From: Enoplolaimus lenunculus
Lineage: Eukaryota; Nematoda; Enoplea; Enoplida; Thoracostomopsidae
NCBI GenBank assembly: GCA_030248215.1
Contig: JASANG010004130.1
Location: 1 to 64,000 of the forward strand
Length of the DNA: 64,000 nt
Direction of reading: 5' to 3'
The translations under genes were made by a program, and so were the position numbers. Position 1 is the first letter of the stretch, and each line of letters opens with the position of its first letter. This document shows positions 43,256 to 56,200 of the stretch, piece by piece. The notes beneath the pieces were generated by a model that worked only from the letters and a program-made list of their open reading frames with translations, was not told the origin of the DNA and made no database searches.

Positions 43256-45484
43256 ATTTATATTCAAATACCTTCTGGATCGGAAGTAAATATGTTCACT
43301 CGCTACGGTTGTACGCAACAGAGTTTTACATGAGGTTATATATCGTACCGAAAAGAAATAATGGCTACATCGCCGTTTGTGCAACGTTTCAGAAACCAGG
43401 TTTCGTCATCAACTTGTTGCATATTAACGGATTAATAATGACAGTCAGTTTATACACGAAAGAAAGTTTTAATCATTTAAAAAGTTAATGTATCAAAATG
43501 AAGGTATTATTGTTTCGATCAAGTTTTCGACGACAATATACTCATAAATACGGTAAAATTTAAGATGAGTTCAAAGTTTTTTAAAATTACTCATTTTGAA
43601 AATAATAAACAAGGAAGTTTTTATTTATGTTTGTTCAGTGGATTTTCCGTTAATATCAATATTTGCGGGTTTTGACTTTACTTAATCGATTATGTGTAAT
43701 GTTTTATGCCTCTGCTAGGGTTAGTATATATACGCCCAATACGCTTCAGGCGTTATTAGGTTCAAGATACGCCACGAACAAATCTGATTGGCAATAGGCG
43801 TTGTATTTTAATATCATAAAACGGAAACGAAAACGAATATTAAACTATTTTTCTGCCAACACAATTTATTGAAGAACGCGTATATTCAGTGGGCATTGTA
43901 AACAATTTTGTAGAAAAATAGCGAATGCACCCAAAATTTTTAAAAGATTTTACACGAATTTTGTCATTTTTGCTTCCACACCCTAAAAGAGTCGGCGTTT
44001 GAGAGCAAAATCAGTTTTGAAAAACAACTCCACTGTATTTAAAATTAAAGCTAATTGAGAAAGTTGAACACAAAAATGCGCCTGGTTTTCAACGCTGGCT
44101 TCGGTCGTGAATTTTACTCACTCAGTATATATTTTTAACCAAGGGCCAAGCCACCGGCCTAGGAGCGTATTTAGTAATCGGGACCGCCGCCCGCCCCCGA
44201 GTCAAACAAGACTAGAAGTTTGAGTTTGTATTTAATATTAACTTAGCGTCTCGCCTTTTTGCTTTCTTAGTTCATGTGGTTTCCTTCACTATTCTACGTC
44301 TGTTAGCCAACTCGGTGTAAAGGGACTCAATCAGCCTCGGAACCCCACTACAAAGACTTCGAAGTTTTATTTCGAAGGAAGCCGAGCAAGCCTAGGCATA
44401 AGCCCAGCCGCTGAAATTTAATTTCAGTAGCCTAGCCCGACGTTCAGATTTATGCTGTTTAGACCCTTCTGGCGAAAAATTACGGATCCTAGCCGTTACC
44501 CTGGACCCAGCACTCCGCTACTATTACTGCTTGTGCACCTCCTGTTCGTGCCCTGTATAGCTACACCATGACTTGTGTTTGCCCCCCAATCATAATTGGC
44601 TTCCGGCACCGCTGAGTTGTAGAGCTGTAAACGTTACGCATATTTTTTTCCGTTACTCGTCTCAATAACAAATTTAATATTCAATAATTTTGTATTTGAT
44701 TTAATACATTCGAAATGTTGTGATTGCGCAAAAATTGCTATTTCATCCCTGCAAATATCAAATACGCGTCTTTAACAAATAAATTATAAAAATTTAAAAG
44801 TTAATATTTTGATCGCATGAATGCAGTGTTGTCCAAAATTGGTGGTAGCTCTGGGAGTAAGGGGACCTTGAGCGATATACATTGGCGTAACCAGAAATTT
44901 TGGAAGAAGGGGTTGCAGTAGTGGTAGATCCAAAAATTTATGATTGGGAGGAAAATTTATGGGAGGAGAGTAATTTTCGAGTGGGGGTGGTAATTTACAG
45001 TCAGGCTAATTTATGGGTATGGGTAATTTTACAGGGCAATTTATAGGAACAGGAAGATAGCCAATATCAACACAAAATATTATTTTATGGTCGCTACGTT
45101 TGAGGGAACATTTGTGTGAACGCCAGGCATAGGCAACCGGCAGTGAAATCATTGGTGGAACAGTGCAAAAAATCGGACGAGCAAGAAGACAGCATCATTT
45201 TCGTGGATTAAATCCCAAAACAGTTTTACAATGCCGTGGGTACGGTCCGTAGTGCTGGATCGAATCTTATATCCTGCTCCTGCTTTTGTGTTAAAGGTAA
45301 TATGTAACAGGCGAATTTTTTCAGGTGCATCACTGTTAAATAGCCGGAACAAATTGTAGCAGAAATTTTTCGGTTGTCAACGAGAACGAGCATACGACCG
45401 CCCTTTTCTGTCCCCCCCGATTGCGCCTTTGGCGATATTTCATACTAATAATAAAAAGCTCGTGAGCGAAGCGTACGAGGTGCC
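43256..45484. other. Intergenic, with a GC-richer block
   Basis: No gene was recognised. From about 44150 to 44600 the base composition becomes much richer in G and C, with stem-loops CTTCGAA/TTCGAAG (44357-44377) and CTGAAAT/ATTTCAG (44411-44427). This may be an LTR-like or RNA-derived relic. A GTGAGCGAAGCG motif at about 45456 resembles the ends of the Helitron-like element. Confidence 0.4.
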
Positions 45485-45754
45485 TGTGTCAATAGCTTGA
45501 GCGATAATGTAAGGTTATACTTAGGAATGTGCTTTCAAAATTTAAATAAGCTTTAAAGTTTCAAACTCAAATTATTTGGTCATGGAGTCATTTATGCGCT
45601 ACAATTAGGGATAATTGACATTTAGGGACTCTAATTAGGGTTTGAGGACTCTATCCGCTTACGGACTCATATTACGGACACGGACTCTTATCGATTGAGG
45701 CTGAAAATGGGGACTCCCTTTTATTACCCCCCTCTTAATCGGGTCACTACAGTA
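45485..45754 (+). mobile_element. M1 MITE, left-truncated
   Basis: It contains AATAGCTTGAGCGATAATG, the CTCTATCCGCTTACGGACTC block and the right end CGGGTCACTACAG-TA. Its left part is replaced by the GAGCGAAGCG-type sequence. Confidence 0.75.
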
Positions 45755-46406
45755 GGTAGTTTTGTGCATGACTATACCCACATAACTTAAAGGTTACCGT
45801 TCGTTCTCTCGTCTCGTTCTCGCTCTCTTAACGCGGATAAAAGATGAGCACACGAAAAATTGATGGGACGCTGTGTTATGAAATTTTTGAGATGTTGTGC
45901 ATTTTATAATTTTTTTTTCAATTTTAAACTGTCAAAATTTTGTTGGCCGTTAAGGTTATCACAGATAACATTGATCGGAACAGATCAGCTACTAACAATC
46001 AATACATACTTTATGATGCGTCTTCATTTAATTTGTTTTTCATTTTTGGTATTGTTACAGCGCCATTAGCTTCATAGCTGTACGTGGGGGGTGGGGTTGG
46101 GAGATGCGAACGCACCCCGTCCTCAATCAAAAATGTTTCACTAAACGTAACAAAATTAAAATTTTTTGTTTTGAGTAGACTGGTACGGAGCAGTATCGGT
46201 AAAAGCATGTTTATGTGATGTGTTTAAGCGGTAAGCGCAGCGTTACATCACTAGATTTTCGAACGAAATGTAGAAACTTTTTTAAATTTGGTCAATGCAA
46301 ATAGCTAAACAGCATATATTTTAAAATTGATATAACAGCTTTACTATTGTTCGCACTCACTAAGAAATCCTCGCGAGCAAAGCGATCGAGAAACCACACG
46401 TTTTTA

Positions 46407-46565
46407 GGCCCATGTAAACATCAGGGGCGGAACGTTGTTCTGTGCGATTGCCATAGAGTAAGCTTAAGCTTTAGCCAATTTTTTACTTGGCTTAGGCTTT
46501 GGCTTAAGAATATGCTCATTCTAACGCTAGGCTTAGGTTTAGGCGTAAAAGAATTAATGCAACAG
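46407..46565 (+). mobile_element. Family T element, right end lost
   Basis: It starts GGCCCATGTAAACATC, then AAGCTTAAGCTTTAGCCAAT and TTAGGC-like units. No GGCCC right end was found. Confidence 0.6.
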
Positions 46566-48947
46566 TTGTTACAATAGTAAAACAAATCTCGTGAGCGGTA
46601 CGCGCAAAGAAGTCAGGCACCTTTTTTGATTACGCGAGCCAGAATCCAAACGTATATATTTTTGTATTTTAGATCAGATTGGAAACTTTCAATTTTGGAG
46701 GCCCTCTATTGATGAAATTTCACTAGCAAAGCGAACAAAAAAGCCAGCGATATTTTGTGTTAAACCACATGCGGAAACTTTCCGTATTGGGTTCCCTAAC
46801 CTCGACCCTACCGAATAGACGTGTTTGGGGGGTGCTAAGACCGACCGATACTAAATTTTGTTGTTAATGGCCGGTGTTGTGCAAGAGGCATTTTTTGTAC
46901 ACAATTTTAGATAAAATATCAACGAGAAATTTTAAATTGGAAAAAATGTTGCAAAAATTATCGTTATTTATTTTGCACTGTGGCTCTGCTGGACGCCGCT
47001 CGAATATGTGTGCTCTCCACGTTTTTAACGTAGAAGACCATAGAAAATAGCCACTACTAAAAACGAGAGAGAGCAGTTAACGTTATACAATACAATATTA
47101 ATATGTAACAGTTTGGTGAATTTTGTGTCGTTTAACAATAGTTCAAATTTTTGTATATATTCTTTCCACCAGAAAAAAATAACGTTTAAAGTTCACGTAT
47201 TATTTTTGAACAAAAATTATTCTATTTTGAGCTCTCTCTCAAAAATTCTAAACAATTTTGCGTCATTTTTATAAAATTGCAATGAATACTTTTACGTACT
47301 ACAAAACTGTGTCAGTGTTTTTTATATATGTAAAGGTGAAGCAACAAAATACTGCTGCAAACTCATGAAAGATACCTGGGCACCGTCGGAATTTTACGCT
47401 GGGGTGTGCAAGTGAGACCCTGCGGATGAAATTTTATCTCAAAGCTGGTGTAATTTCAATTTGCCCACTTCTAAAGATATATCGAGTAATCAATCCGTTC
47501 CCATATCAAAATTAATTGGAGAATCCTCGATTGGAAACAGTTACGTCCCGTTGGACATTGGTTGCTGCGTACAACACACACAAGTTTCCATCGCATTCTG
47601 TCAGTATTTTTTTAAATTAAAGCTAATTTTGTCGTTGAATAGAATTTGAATATATATGACATTGCGTAAAATTTGCAATTGTGTATTGTCAAAGTTTGCG
47701 TTTTGTGAAAATTTTTAACAGAAAAAATAAAGTTTTGTATTAAATTTTTAAATGTTTCAAATTTTTGAGGTCATCTTGTCGTCGTCGTTCGTTGTAATTT
47801 TAGTTTAGTGAACAAATCAAGAAAAGCGATGTATAGATCGAGAGGTATATTCTACTTTAGACAACGCTCTAAATTTACTGTTTGCACATAGGTCGAGTTG
47901 AAGTGCGTTACGGCGCAAGAAGTTTGGTTGCGTTTTTTGTAACTTGGAAACTACATACACTGGCGGTTCCACAGAGGACCATCCCGGCCAAGGCCGTCCA
48001 GCAGGCATCAAAACCAAGTTTTTATGGTAAAGTTGAGCACTAAAATAACTTTCGGCGTCTCGCCCACTTAGCTCTTCTTTTGAGAAGTTTCTGGATCTGG
48101 CAGTGGCGTTGGTTTATGCGTGGTCTGTGGTTGAGCTGGTGGACTTTTGCACACTTCTCCACAGATGCAAACTCGCTCTTTAGTTTAAGATTAAATTTAA
48201 AGGTTTACCTAAGCCTAACTCCACACTTTGCCCATGCGTTTACCTAAACCTAAATCTAAGCTTTTACTTTAAATGTGGCGAAAAGTGTATAACAACAGCT
48301 CAGCTTATGTTTCATATCGTTTAGACCCTTACAATTTTGAATTAGTTTTGGCTCTACGTAATGTTATGAAAGGTAATAAACAAGACTTAGCTTAAAACTC
48401 AAAACAAACATTCCGAAAAGCGCTTTTGGTTCAATCTTTAGTGTGTACTCTGTTTTCACTTTTAGCGTGTATACAATACAATACTTGTGTCCACTTACCT
48501 CATCCAAAATGCCTGTCCCTTGTCTTGTGTCCCCGCAAATTATTTTTCGATTACAACTAAACTGGTTTTAAAAAAAGCATGCTGCACAGACATTTTAAAT
48601 TACTATTTAAGCAACTTGGCTTATAATAAAATGCAGGAAATTCGAAAAAAATATTAATATCAATTTGCAAAATATTCAGCTATTTTAGCAAAAGTTTTAT
48701 ACATTTTTAATTTTTTATATTTGCTGATATTTGCGTTGAAAAAAAGCGTTTAAGGTTGGAACTTTTGCTCGGGTGTTCATACCAATGTGCATGTGCGTAT
48801 TTTGCGTTCAAAATTAATGTTAAAAATTCGTTTAAACCATTTTTGTTGTTAATTTTGAATGCGTTGAATTTGTGTTGTAACACATTTTTTGTTTAAATTC
48901 CATTTTGCTTATTTTTCAATTTGAGCAATTTGTATTTTGTGTCTGAT
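46566..48947. other. Intergenic, no gene recognised
   Basis: AT-rich DNA. Reverse-oriented CCTAAGCCTAA runs with a CCACATTTAAAG-type end occur at about 48190-48290. A CACTGGCGGTTCC fragment at about 47958 recalls the family E ends. Confidence 0.35.
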
Positions 48948-49094
48948 GGCCCATGTAAAAATGAGCGGCGGAGCGTAAAATTTATGCAATTTTTTGCTTA
49001 GGCTAAGGCTTAGGCTTAAGCTTATTGTTATACTTAGGCTTAGACTTAGAACTATGCTTATACTAGTGTTACGGCCCTGTTCTGTACATTGGCC
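48948..49094 (+). mobile_element. Family T element, 147 bp
   Basis: It starts GGCCCATGTAAAAATG and ends GCCCTGTTCTGTACATTGGCC, with TTTTTTGCTTAGGCTAAGG and several more TTAGGC-like units between. It has the same length as the complete copy at 10164-10310. Confidence 0.75.
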
Positions 49095-51049
49095 ATACTG
49101 AAATTGTTTAATATTTACTATATTTGATCGGTATTTCGCTACTCGCTTTTTCAAGGGTGTTCACTTCGGGTCCATTCAACAACCCAATGAAAAACTCGTA
49201 TGCTGTGGCTGAACTACTGAAAGGACAAACGTATCCCCGATAACCTCTGCCCGCCACCGCGTTTATGCAGCAATATCAGAGAATTTTAGCGCTAGCGCTT
49301 GTTGACAGAACACCTCAAAAACTCAAAAGCAGACCTTGAACGGGTCGAATGATCGGATTGGCCCATTGTAGGGCAGCAAAATAAAAAATTTACATCGTAA
49401 GTATGCTAAAATTGCGTCTGGTTTCTCGTTCGTTTCGCTAGCGAGCTTTACTTTTAGAAACTTTTAAACAACGCCATTGGAGGGAATCCAGTCTAAAAAG
49501 GCGCAGTGTTGAGTAAGTTGGCGTTGCGATCTTTGCCTACAAAAAATGCGACATTAAATTTTTTTAATTTTGTTGCGTTGAATTGAATCTGAATTTGTTT
49601 ACAAGTTTCATCAAATTCAACATACACGACACACACTTTTTCGATTTTAACTGATATTTTAGGCAAATGAGAAATATATATACAAAAAATCGTTGAACCT
49701 AACGTGATTAACTGATGTTTTTATTTTGATAGCGGCACAAATCAAAAGTAAAAGGTTACAGAGACTCCACTGTTGATGGATTCGTTATAACAGCTCTGGC
49801 ACTTTGCCTAAATTCTAATGATTTCTTGCTTTGAATGAATTCTAAACATTTCTTGAGCGACAGTGTGTTAGATTCAAGACCGTAGTCGGATGGCTTTTTG
49901 GATTAAACTTCCTACTGAGTTTTGTCAATTTTAATAACATTTTCAGTAGTTATACAAAAAACCTTCCGTTTCGAAATTTTTGATAAAATGCTACGTCCGC
50001 TTTTACAATCCTGGCTACGCCTCTGGTTAGATTGGGACCAAGACAAATATTATTTAATCGAAAATCGTTTTTAATCCTGTATTCTGGCTTGACTTGGCAG
50101 CTTTTCGAACTTAACAGTGGAGTTTTATTGGCCAGCATCATTCTAAATTGAGTATAAAAATTGATTCTTGTACACTTTCCTCCACGTTTAAGATAAGACT
50201 GATGCTTATGCCCTGGCTTGGGTTTTAAGTAAAGAATTAAACATTGGCTAATTTAGCTTTACGTAAGCCTGTTCTTTCCGAAGCGAAATCCTGAGCCTAT
50301 TAAGCATAATCCTGAACCTGTGGCAAAGGGAAATGTACAAGAACCAAAATTCGTTTAACAGTCCAGCCCAAAATTAGTCAAAAAATTGTCACCTTTTAAT
50401 CAATAAAGTATGAAATAAGTAATTTTTTGCCATACATTAAAATTTCCTCGTCATTTTTATGCCTATTTAAACACGGTGGTTTGAGGAGAGAGTTTTCTCG
50501 CTCGTTTCTTGCTCGCAGAAATTTTAATTTAAAATATTTTTTGTCGTTTTTCTGTGGAACCGTTGGTATATATATTTTATATATATTATATATATTATAT
50601 ATATTATATATGTATATATCTCACGGAAGTGTTGCAGTATTTATTGCACATAAAGTTGCATCATCGTTTTTTAATTTAGACACCCACACAAGCGAGCGAG
50701 CTGGACTCCTCGCGGAGAGCTACATCGTACATAGAAAGTCTACTGGACGCACACAAAAACTGTCAGACACCAACATCGGTTTACGCTGCAGTAGGGAGCA
50801 ACTAAGATTTTAATTTAACACTAGGTTAGCAAGAGTTTGGTCACCTAGAGAGCAGTAGGTTAATTCTAAAACCTGTGAAAGCGCCAAGCTGTTCATCGCT
50901 TTAACAATTTTTTGTTTAGCTACTTCATGTATTCCGCCTTGTAAACACAGCCCAATGTATCGCTATTGCACACTCACCAGGGTGACAGTGCAACATTAGT
51001 GGTGACCACTTGCACAAGTCCACTGTAAAAACACATACATACATATATG

Positions 51050-51085
<36 letters not shown>

Positions 51086-51383
51086 TGTATAAATACAATG
51101 ACGCAATTTTACACTTGAAAATTTTAGTTGAAACGCAACAGAAGCGGAAAAAATTGAAATTTGACAAATTTTTTTTCAAGAAAACGCTGAGTCGTTTACG
51201 TATGTAAAGAAACAGCGGCTCTAAGTGTACCATCACGTTGAAGCAACCGCCACAGCAAACAAATTCTCGCTCAAAATACTCTCTAAACTGAGAATGACCG
51301 ATCGCACAAATTTTGCCCATCTTTCTCTGTTTGTGTGTTTGTTTCGATTCGAAATCTTGAAAAATTTCTTTCGAGATGAAGAT
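49095..51383. other. Intergenic with microsatellites
   Basis: No gene was recognised. An imperfect TATATATT repeat lies at about 50568-50612 and a (GTAT)n/(ATAC)n run at 51035-51091. Short frames across these give Ile/Leu/Tyr or Tyr/Met/Cys/Val repeats and are artefacts. Confidence 0.45.
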
Positions 51384-51605
51384 CAGCAGCGGATCCAGTA
51401 ATTTCTCACGCGGGGGTGGGGGGGCGGACGGGCTGGTAAAGTAATGAAACTCAATTTTTTTTACTATATGCTATAAATATGAGAATTTTGTGGGAGGGAA
51501 AACTGTAACGTAGCAGGAACCTTACCATTTGATTGCAAAAGAATTTCCGACGGGAAGGGCGGCGTACGTCCACTCCCTAGCCCGCTCACTCAGGATCCGT
51601 TGGTG
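51384..51605. mobile_element. hAT-like MITE (family E), perfect 8-bp target duplication
   Basis: A 222-bp element from CAGCAGCGGATCCAG to CAGGATCCGTTGGTG, flanked on both sides by ATGAAGAT (51376-51383 and 51606-51613). A G-rich run (GCGGGGGTGGGGGGGCGG) lies near the left end. It is noncoding. Confidence 0.85.
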
Positions 51606-53140
51606 ATGAAGATTTATTTTTTTGCGACAGAGGGTGCGTGCGCCCTTCGTTCTCCCCACGTCAAAGTTCTTTTGAGCGTATTCACGTAGATTTGGGTGGC
51701 TGCGTATTTTGCAATTCGATATCCGACGAAATCTTTATTTTTTCCTGCAAATCAAGAGTGTGCAACGAAGCAAACGTATATTGTGAACAGAATGAAGAAA
51801 ATTGAGAAACATTGCTTTTTGATGCTATACAAGTGAATATGTGTATATATGTATTGACGTATATATATTTTTTTCAACTTCGCCGTGCCGTGCTGCTATG
51901 TGCCGCCGCTGCTAACTGTACCAGCAGCATATATGCTCAAAAAAATTATTATTTAAATATATTTCTGTAGAATTTTTCTGCAATTTTTTCGCAACTGTTT
52001 CGGTACGAGCGCATCTTTTTTTTATTTTGATCTGAAGGCAACGAGTTATCCATGATTAACTCTTTTTGATCAGTAGCGAATTTTAATTTTAATTTTTGTT
52101 CCGTTTAAGTACTAAAAATATATTAACTAAAAAATTTTAAAAATTCAGTTCGAATCGGACACGAATAATCAGTGTTATTCTGTGGGTTCCTATCGCTGAT
52201 AAACAGAATGCGTTAAAGAGCAATGTATGAAGCGTAGATAGAACTGTAGCGTAAGTTGGTAATAATAATAATTGTGCAACCAAATCTCTATTTCGCAACT
52301 GGCCAAGTTCTGTGTTTAAATCCTGTGGCTCATGTCTTTGAAATCAGTATTTGATGACATTTTCATTTTCCACATGCGGCCGCAAGTAAAAGTGAATGAT
52401 GCCATTATTACATAGTGTGTAATCATGTTTGTTTTATGAGCTTAGACCGATAGTAACTGCTCTCAATTACATACGAATGTTAAATCAAATGTAAATATTA
52501 GGCTAAAGATCAATTCTGCCAATGGTTTTGGTTTCGAAATTCATCACACCATTTACTGGTAATAGATACTGCAATGGTATACTCGAATATTCGTTTCCAG
52601 ACAATCTGTCGACTGACAACATCTACGTATTAAATTTAAAAATCTCGTTGTTTCAACAATTTGTCATCTATCATTAGGATTAGACAAAGCGTTTGGTTTC
52701 AAAATTAAGCATAGAATTATGCGTTTAGGCTTAGGCTTAGGCTTAGAAGAATGCTAGCGGGTAACAATTTGTTCAAGCGACAATTTTTTACACATATAAG
52801 CTACACACATTACAAAATATGATCGTTAAGTTTTACGCGTTATTTATAGAGTATGTACTCATGGAAAAACAACCCATGATCCTTGTGGACAATGAACCAT
52901 TAGCGGATACAGAACGAAAGGGGCATGCGCCCTCCCGCCGGAAAATTTTTGTGAGCACACAGTAAAAGGGGCGAGGGCATACGCCCGCCGTCCGGAAACT
53001 TTTTGATAGCATACAGTAAAAATTGCGTTTCAGAACTTTTGCCAGACCCCCTCGTCAGAAATTAATGGATCCGCGGCAGCATAGGACTTATTTTAATGTT
53101 TCACTGTTGAATCTGGAAATTCAATTAGGGAAGGCTGCGC
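51606..53140. other. Intergenic, no gene recognised
   Basis: AT-rich DNA. A short TTAGGC run (GGCTTAGGCTTAGGCTTAG) stands at 52728-52746. From about 52898 to 53083 there is a family E-like fragment with ATTAGCGGATAC at one side and TGGATCCGCGGCAG at the other. Confidence 0.4.
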
Positions 53141-53141
53141 G

Positions 53142-53145
<4 letters not shown>

Positions 53146-53199
<54 letters not shown>

Positions 53200-53215
53200 T
53201 TAATAATAATAATAA
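53146..53215. repeat. (AAT)n microsatellite
   Basis: About 23 AAT units with one interruption (ATATTAAT). A frame across it reads as poly-Ile and is not a gene. Confidence 0.95.
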
Positions 53216-56200
53216 ACCTCGCGAGCTAAGAACTACAAAAATTTTGGTTTTGATTGCTGCTAGTAGGCTAGGTAAGGGCGCCCCCCTCCATGGATTCTAC
53301 AATGAAACTTATAATATTCCAATTGTATCAATAGGAATGAGCGAATACAAAATTGCAAAAAAAGAGTTTAAATTTTTCGGCTTTTATTCAGCACATACAA
53401 AAGTTGACGAATTTTTTTATTGTTGTTTATAAATATCAGCAGTAGCGATGCAAACTAAAATTGAATCATCGTACCATCCAATTTTTACTCGAAGCCAGCC
53501 AGCCTCGATCGAGAATAGTTGTATTTTGTGCTAGGACTACGAGAATTTTGATATTTGCCATCCGACGAAATTCAGAAATATATTTTTTCTAAATTTCACA
53601 TTTTATGGTACTTTGCGAACAGAGAGAGAGAGCACTGGTCTTTATAAAAAGTTCAAAATCACAAAAAAATTTCGCTCGCTTCATTATATTCGTTTTGGTA
53701 GACAATGTTTTTGTATTAAAATTTTCAAAAATTTTAATAGAACATTGTTTCGCTGTATTTGAGTATTGGATTTTTGTTTGTTGGTAAAATTTCAATTTTT
53801 TTGCTGTTGTACCAAATCGGCAGCAAAAGGCAGTGTCGTGCCAAGTGTATTCGAAGGGTTACCCCCAAAAAAACAATGCGGGTGGCCACTAACGAATACA
53901 GAGGTGATGTGGGGGGGCGTACGCCCCCCGTCCAAAATTTTTTTGTGATGAAATGGTAAGGTCTCAAGGTATGGGTGGGCGCTAGGCACGGCACCAGTAT
54001 TAATAGGGTAAATTGTATATACATAATCTTGTTGTTAACATATACTCTAACATACAAAAATACTGCGAAAGAAGTTAATTTAGTCCAGAATTACGTATTA
54101 CTAGAGGCAAATTAGCTTACTGCCGGAGCCGGAGCCGGAGACCGACCTCTGGTTGTACCAACGCAATACAGACATAGATACAGACCGATTGTAGTCATCA
54201 ACGTTTGGAAGACAGCCAAAGGCGTAATTAAGCTATTACAATAACATTTCTTACATATTCGGGTGGCGAATCAGTCAATATAAAAGCTGCATTCTCAACT
54301 ATGTGTAGCACCTATTACCATTTAGTAAACATATCAACAAACAATCGAAACGCCATAACTGCAAATCTGAAATTCCGTACTATATTCTCACATGCTAAAG
54401 ATTCAAAACTGAATAATTATTCAATAATTATAAATTTTTATAGAACCTATCACCAGCTACTAGGAATTATTGATATACATATTTGACAATGCAGAACATA
54501 GATTTTGAAATAGTAGTTGCAAGTGCACATATCTGCGCTCGTTGGTACTTGGACTTAAAGCAACTGCTGACTAAAATTATAAAAAAAGTTTAAATTTGAA
54601 GGAACGATATTTTATTTCGCTAGATGTTTTAAGATATATATTTCTTGAATATATACTGCGTGAACGTTTCGTAACAAGTGATAAGTCCAATTTATATATA
54701 CATTAGCGCATTGTTTTATTGATTTTTGTCATTTTAAAATGTTTCTTCGCTGAAATATCGCTTGAGTAAAGTGACTGGTTTTGTTGCTACAGAATCACGA
54801 AATCAGTGATACCACGTACCGTTAATACTGATAAAACGGTCTTTGTTTCGAATAACAGATCACATATTAATGGTAACCTGATTATTCTTAAAATATTGTC
54901 AAATTGAATAAACGCGACGCCGCGTTAAACTCACGAATATTGTTTTTACGTAAAAATAAACGTGAAACATGTCTATTTTTAGCTATGAAATTTAAACAAA
55001 AATTTATATTTTCGATGGAATACCTCCTCAGCCTCACGCAACACGATATTCTTTCTCCGTTCTAAAGTGCGTTCTTTCTGAATAGTCTTTTTTGCAATTC
55101 CTTATTATTTTTCTTTTTTTTCAATTTTTAAGTTAACAAGCGAACGCCATCATGAGATACAACACTGTTAAATCAAACGATTGATCACTAGGCGAATATC
55201 TTTCATTTGTAAATGTAACTGTGCGAAACTCAATTTTCGCCACTTGCGATTGGATCCATCTGTCGTCGGTGTGGTGTTTTTATTTTGACAAATTTTATTC
55301 TACTTTTTAATGTAAATCTTACATCTTCGCGAAAAAAATTTTTATTCCATAATTTTCAAATTAAATTTATATACAATATTTTTGTTTTTCTGTTGCCCAA
55401 AATTTTGAAGTTCATTGTCGGTAGCGGTAACGACGGGTCGCACGGTTGTATTTGATGCCAATGTGTGTGTGATTTAAAACATTCTATCTTGTGGCGTATT
55501 TTAGACGTAGAGCAGAAGCATGGTCGGATCCGTAGCCAATGGAGCGCCCAGGGAGGAAGCAGCCGCCTTGGAAAAATTTTATCCCAACCCCTTGGAAAGT
55601 TTCAATCGCGCTTGTGTAAATCCATTGAAATCATTGCAAGCCACTCGTGAGCCATTTTCGCCCCATCCTGCAACTTGAGCTGGTTTCGTGCCTGAGCGAA
55701 ACTCTGCTAAATAGTTTTCGTTAGTGGAGACACTGGCTTATTGATTATTCGCTTACGATATGGCAATTTTATCAATTGCTAAAATCAAAAAATTTAGTTG
55801 CTTTTCGGCGTCGGCTTCCGCCATTTCAAATTTCTGGGCACACCAGTGCATTCATTCATTATTAACGATGATAGCGTAACAATTGTACATAAGTTTCAGC
55901 ACGACGCTGTTGCGTATGATTACAAATTTTAATTTTATTTATAAACGTCAGATTGGTAGCAAGAGAATGGCCAGAGAGAATCATCGTTTTAAAGACTGTA
56001 AAAAATTTATTTGTGATAGCAGCTAAATTTTAACTGAAATCAATTCACTTATATATCTACTATTCAGGCTTATCTAATTGGTGTGACCATCGTCAGACCA
56101 GAAATTTGTTGCTACGTCGGTGACAGACACATACCTCACACAAATTCGGAGTGGTGTTTATTCGCGGTTTACATTATAATTTCTATACGCAGTGTGGAAA

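Noticed and set aside
50427-50813. 128-residue ORF
   Set aside because: Its centre is a translated TA-rich microsatellite (ILYILYILY).
53023-53229. Poly-Ile ORF
   Set aside because: It is the (AAT)n microsatellite read in one frame.
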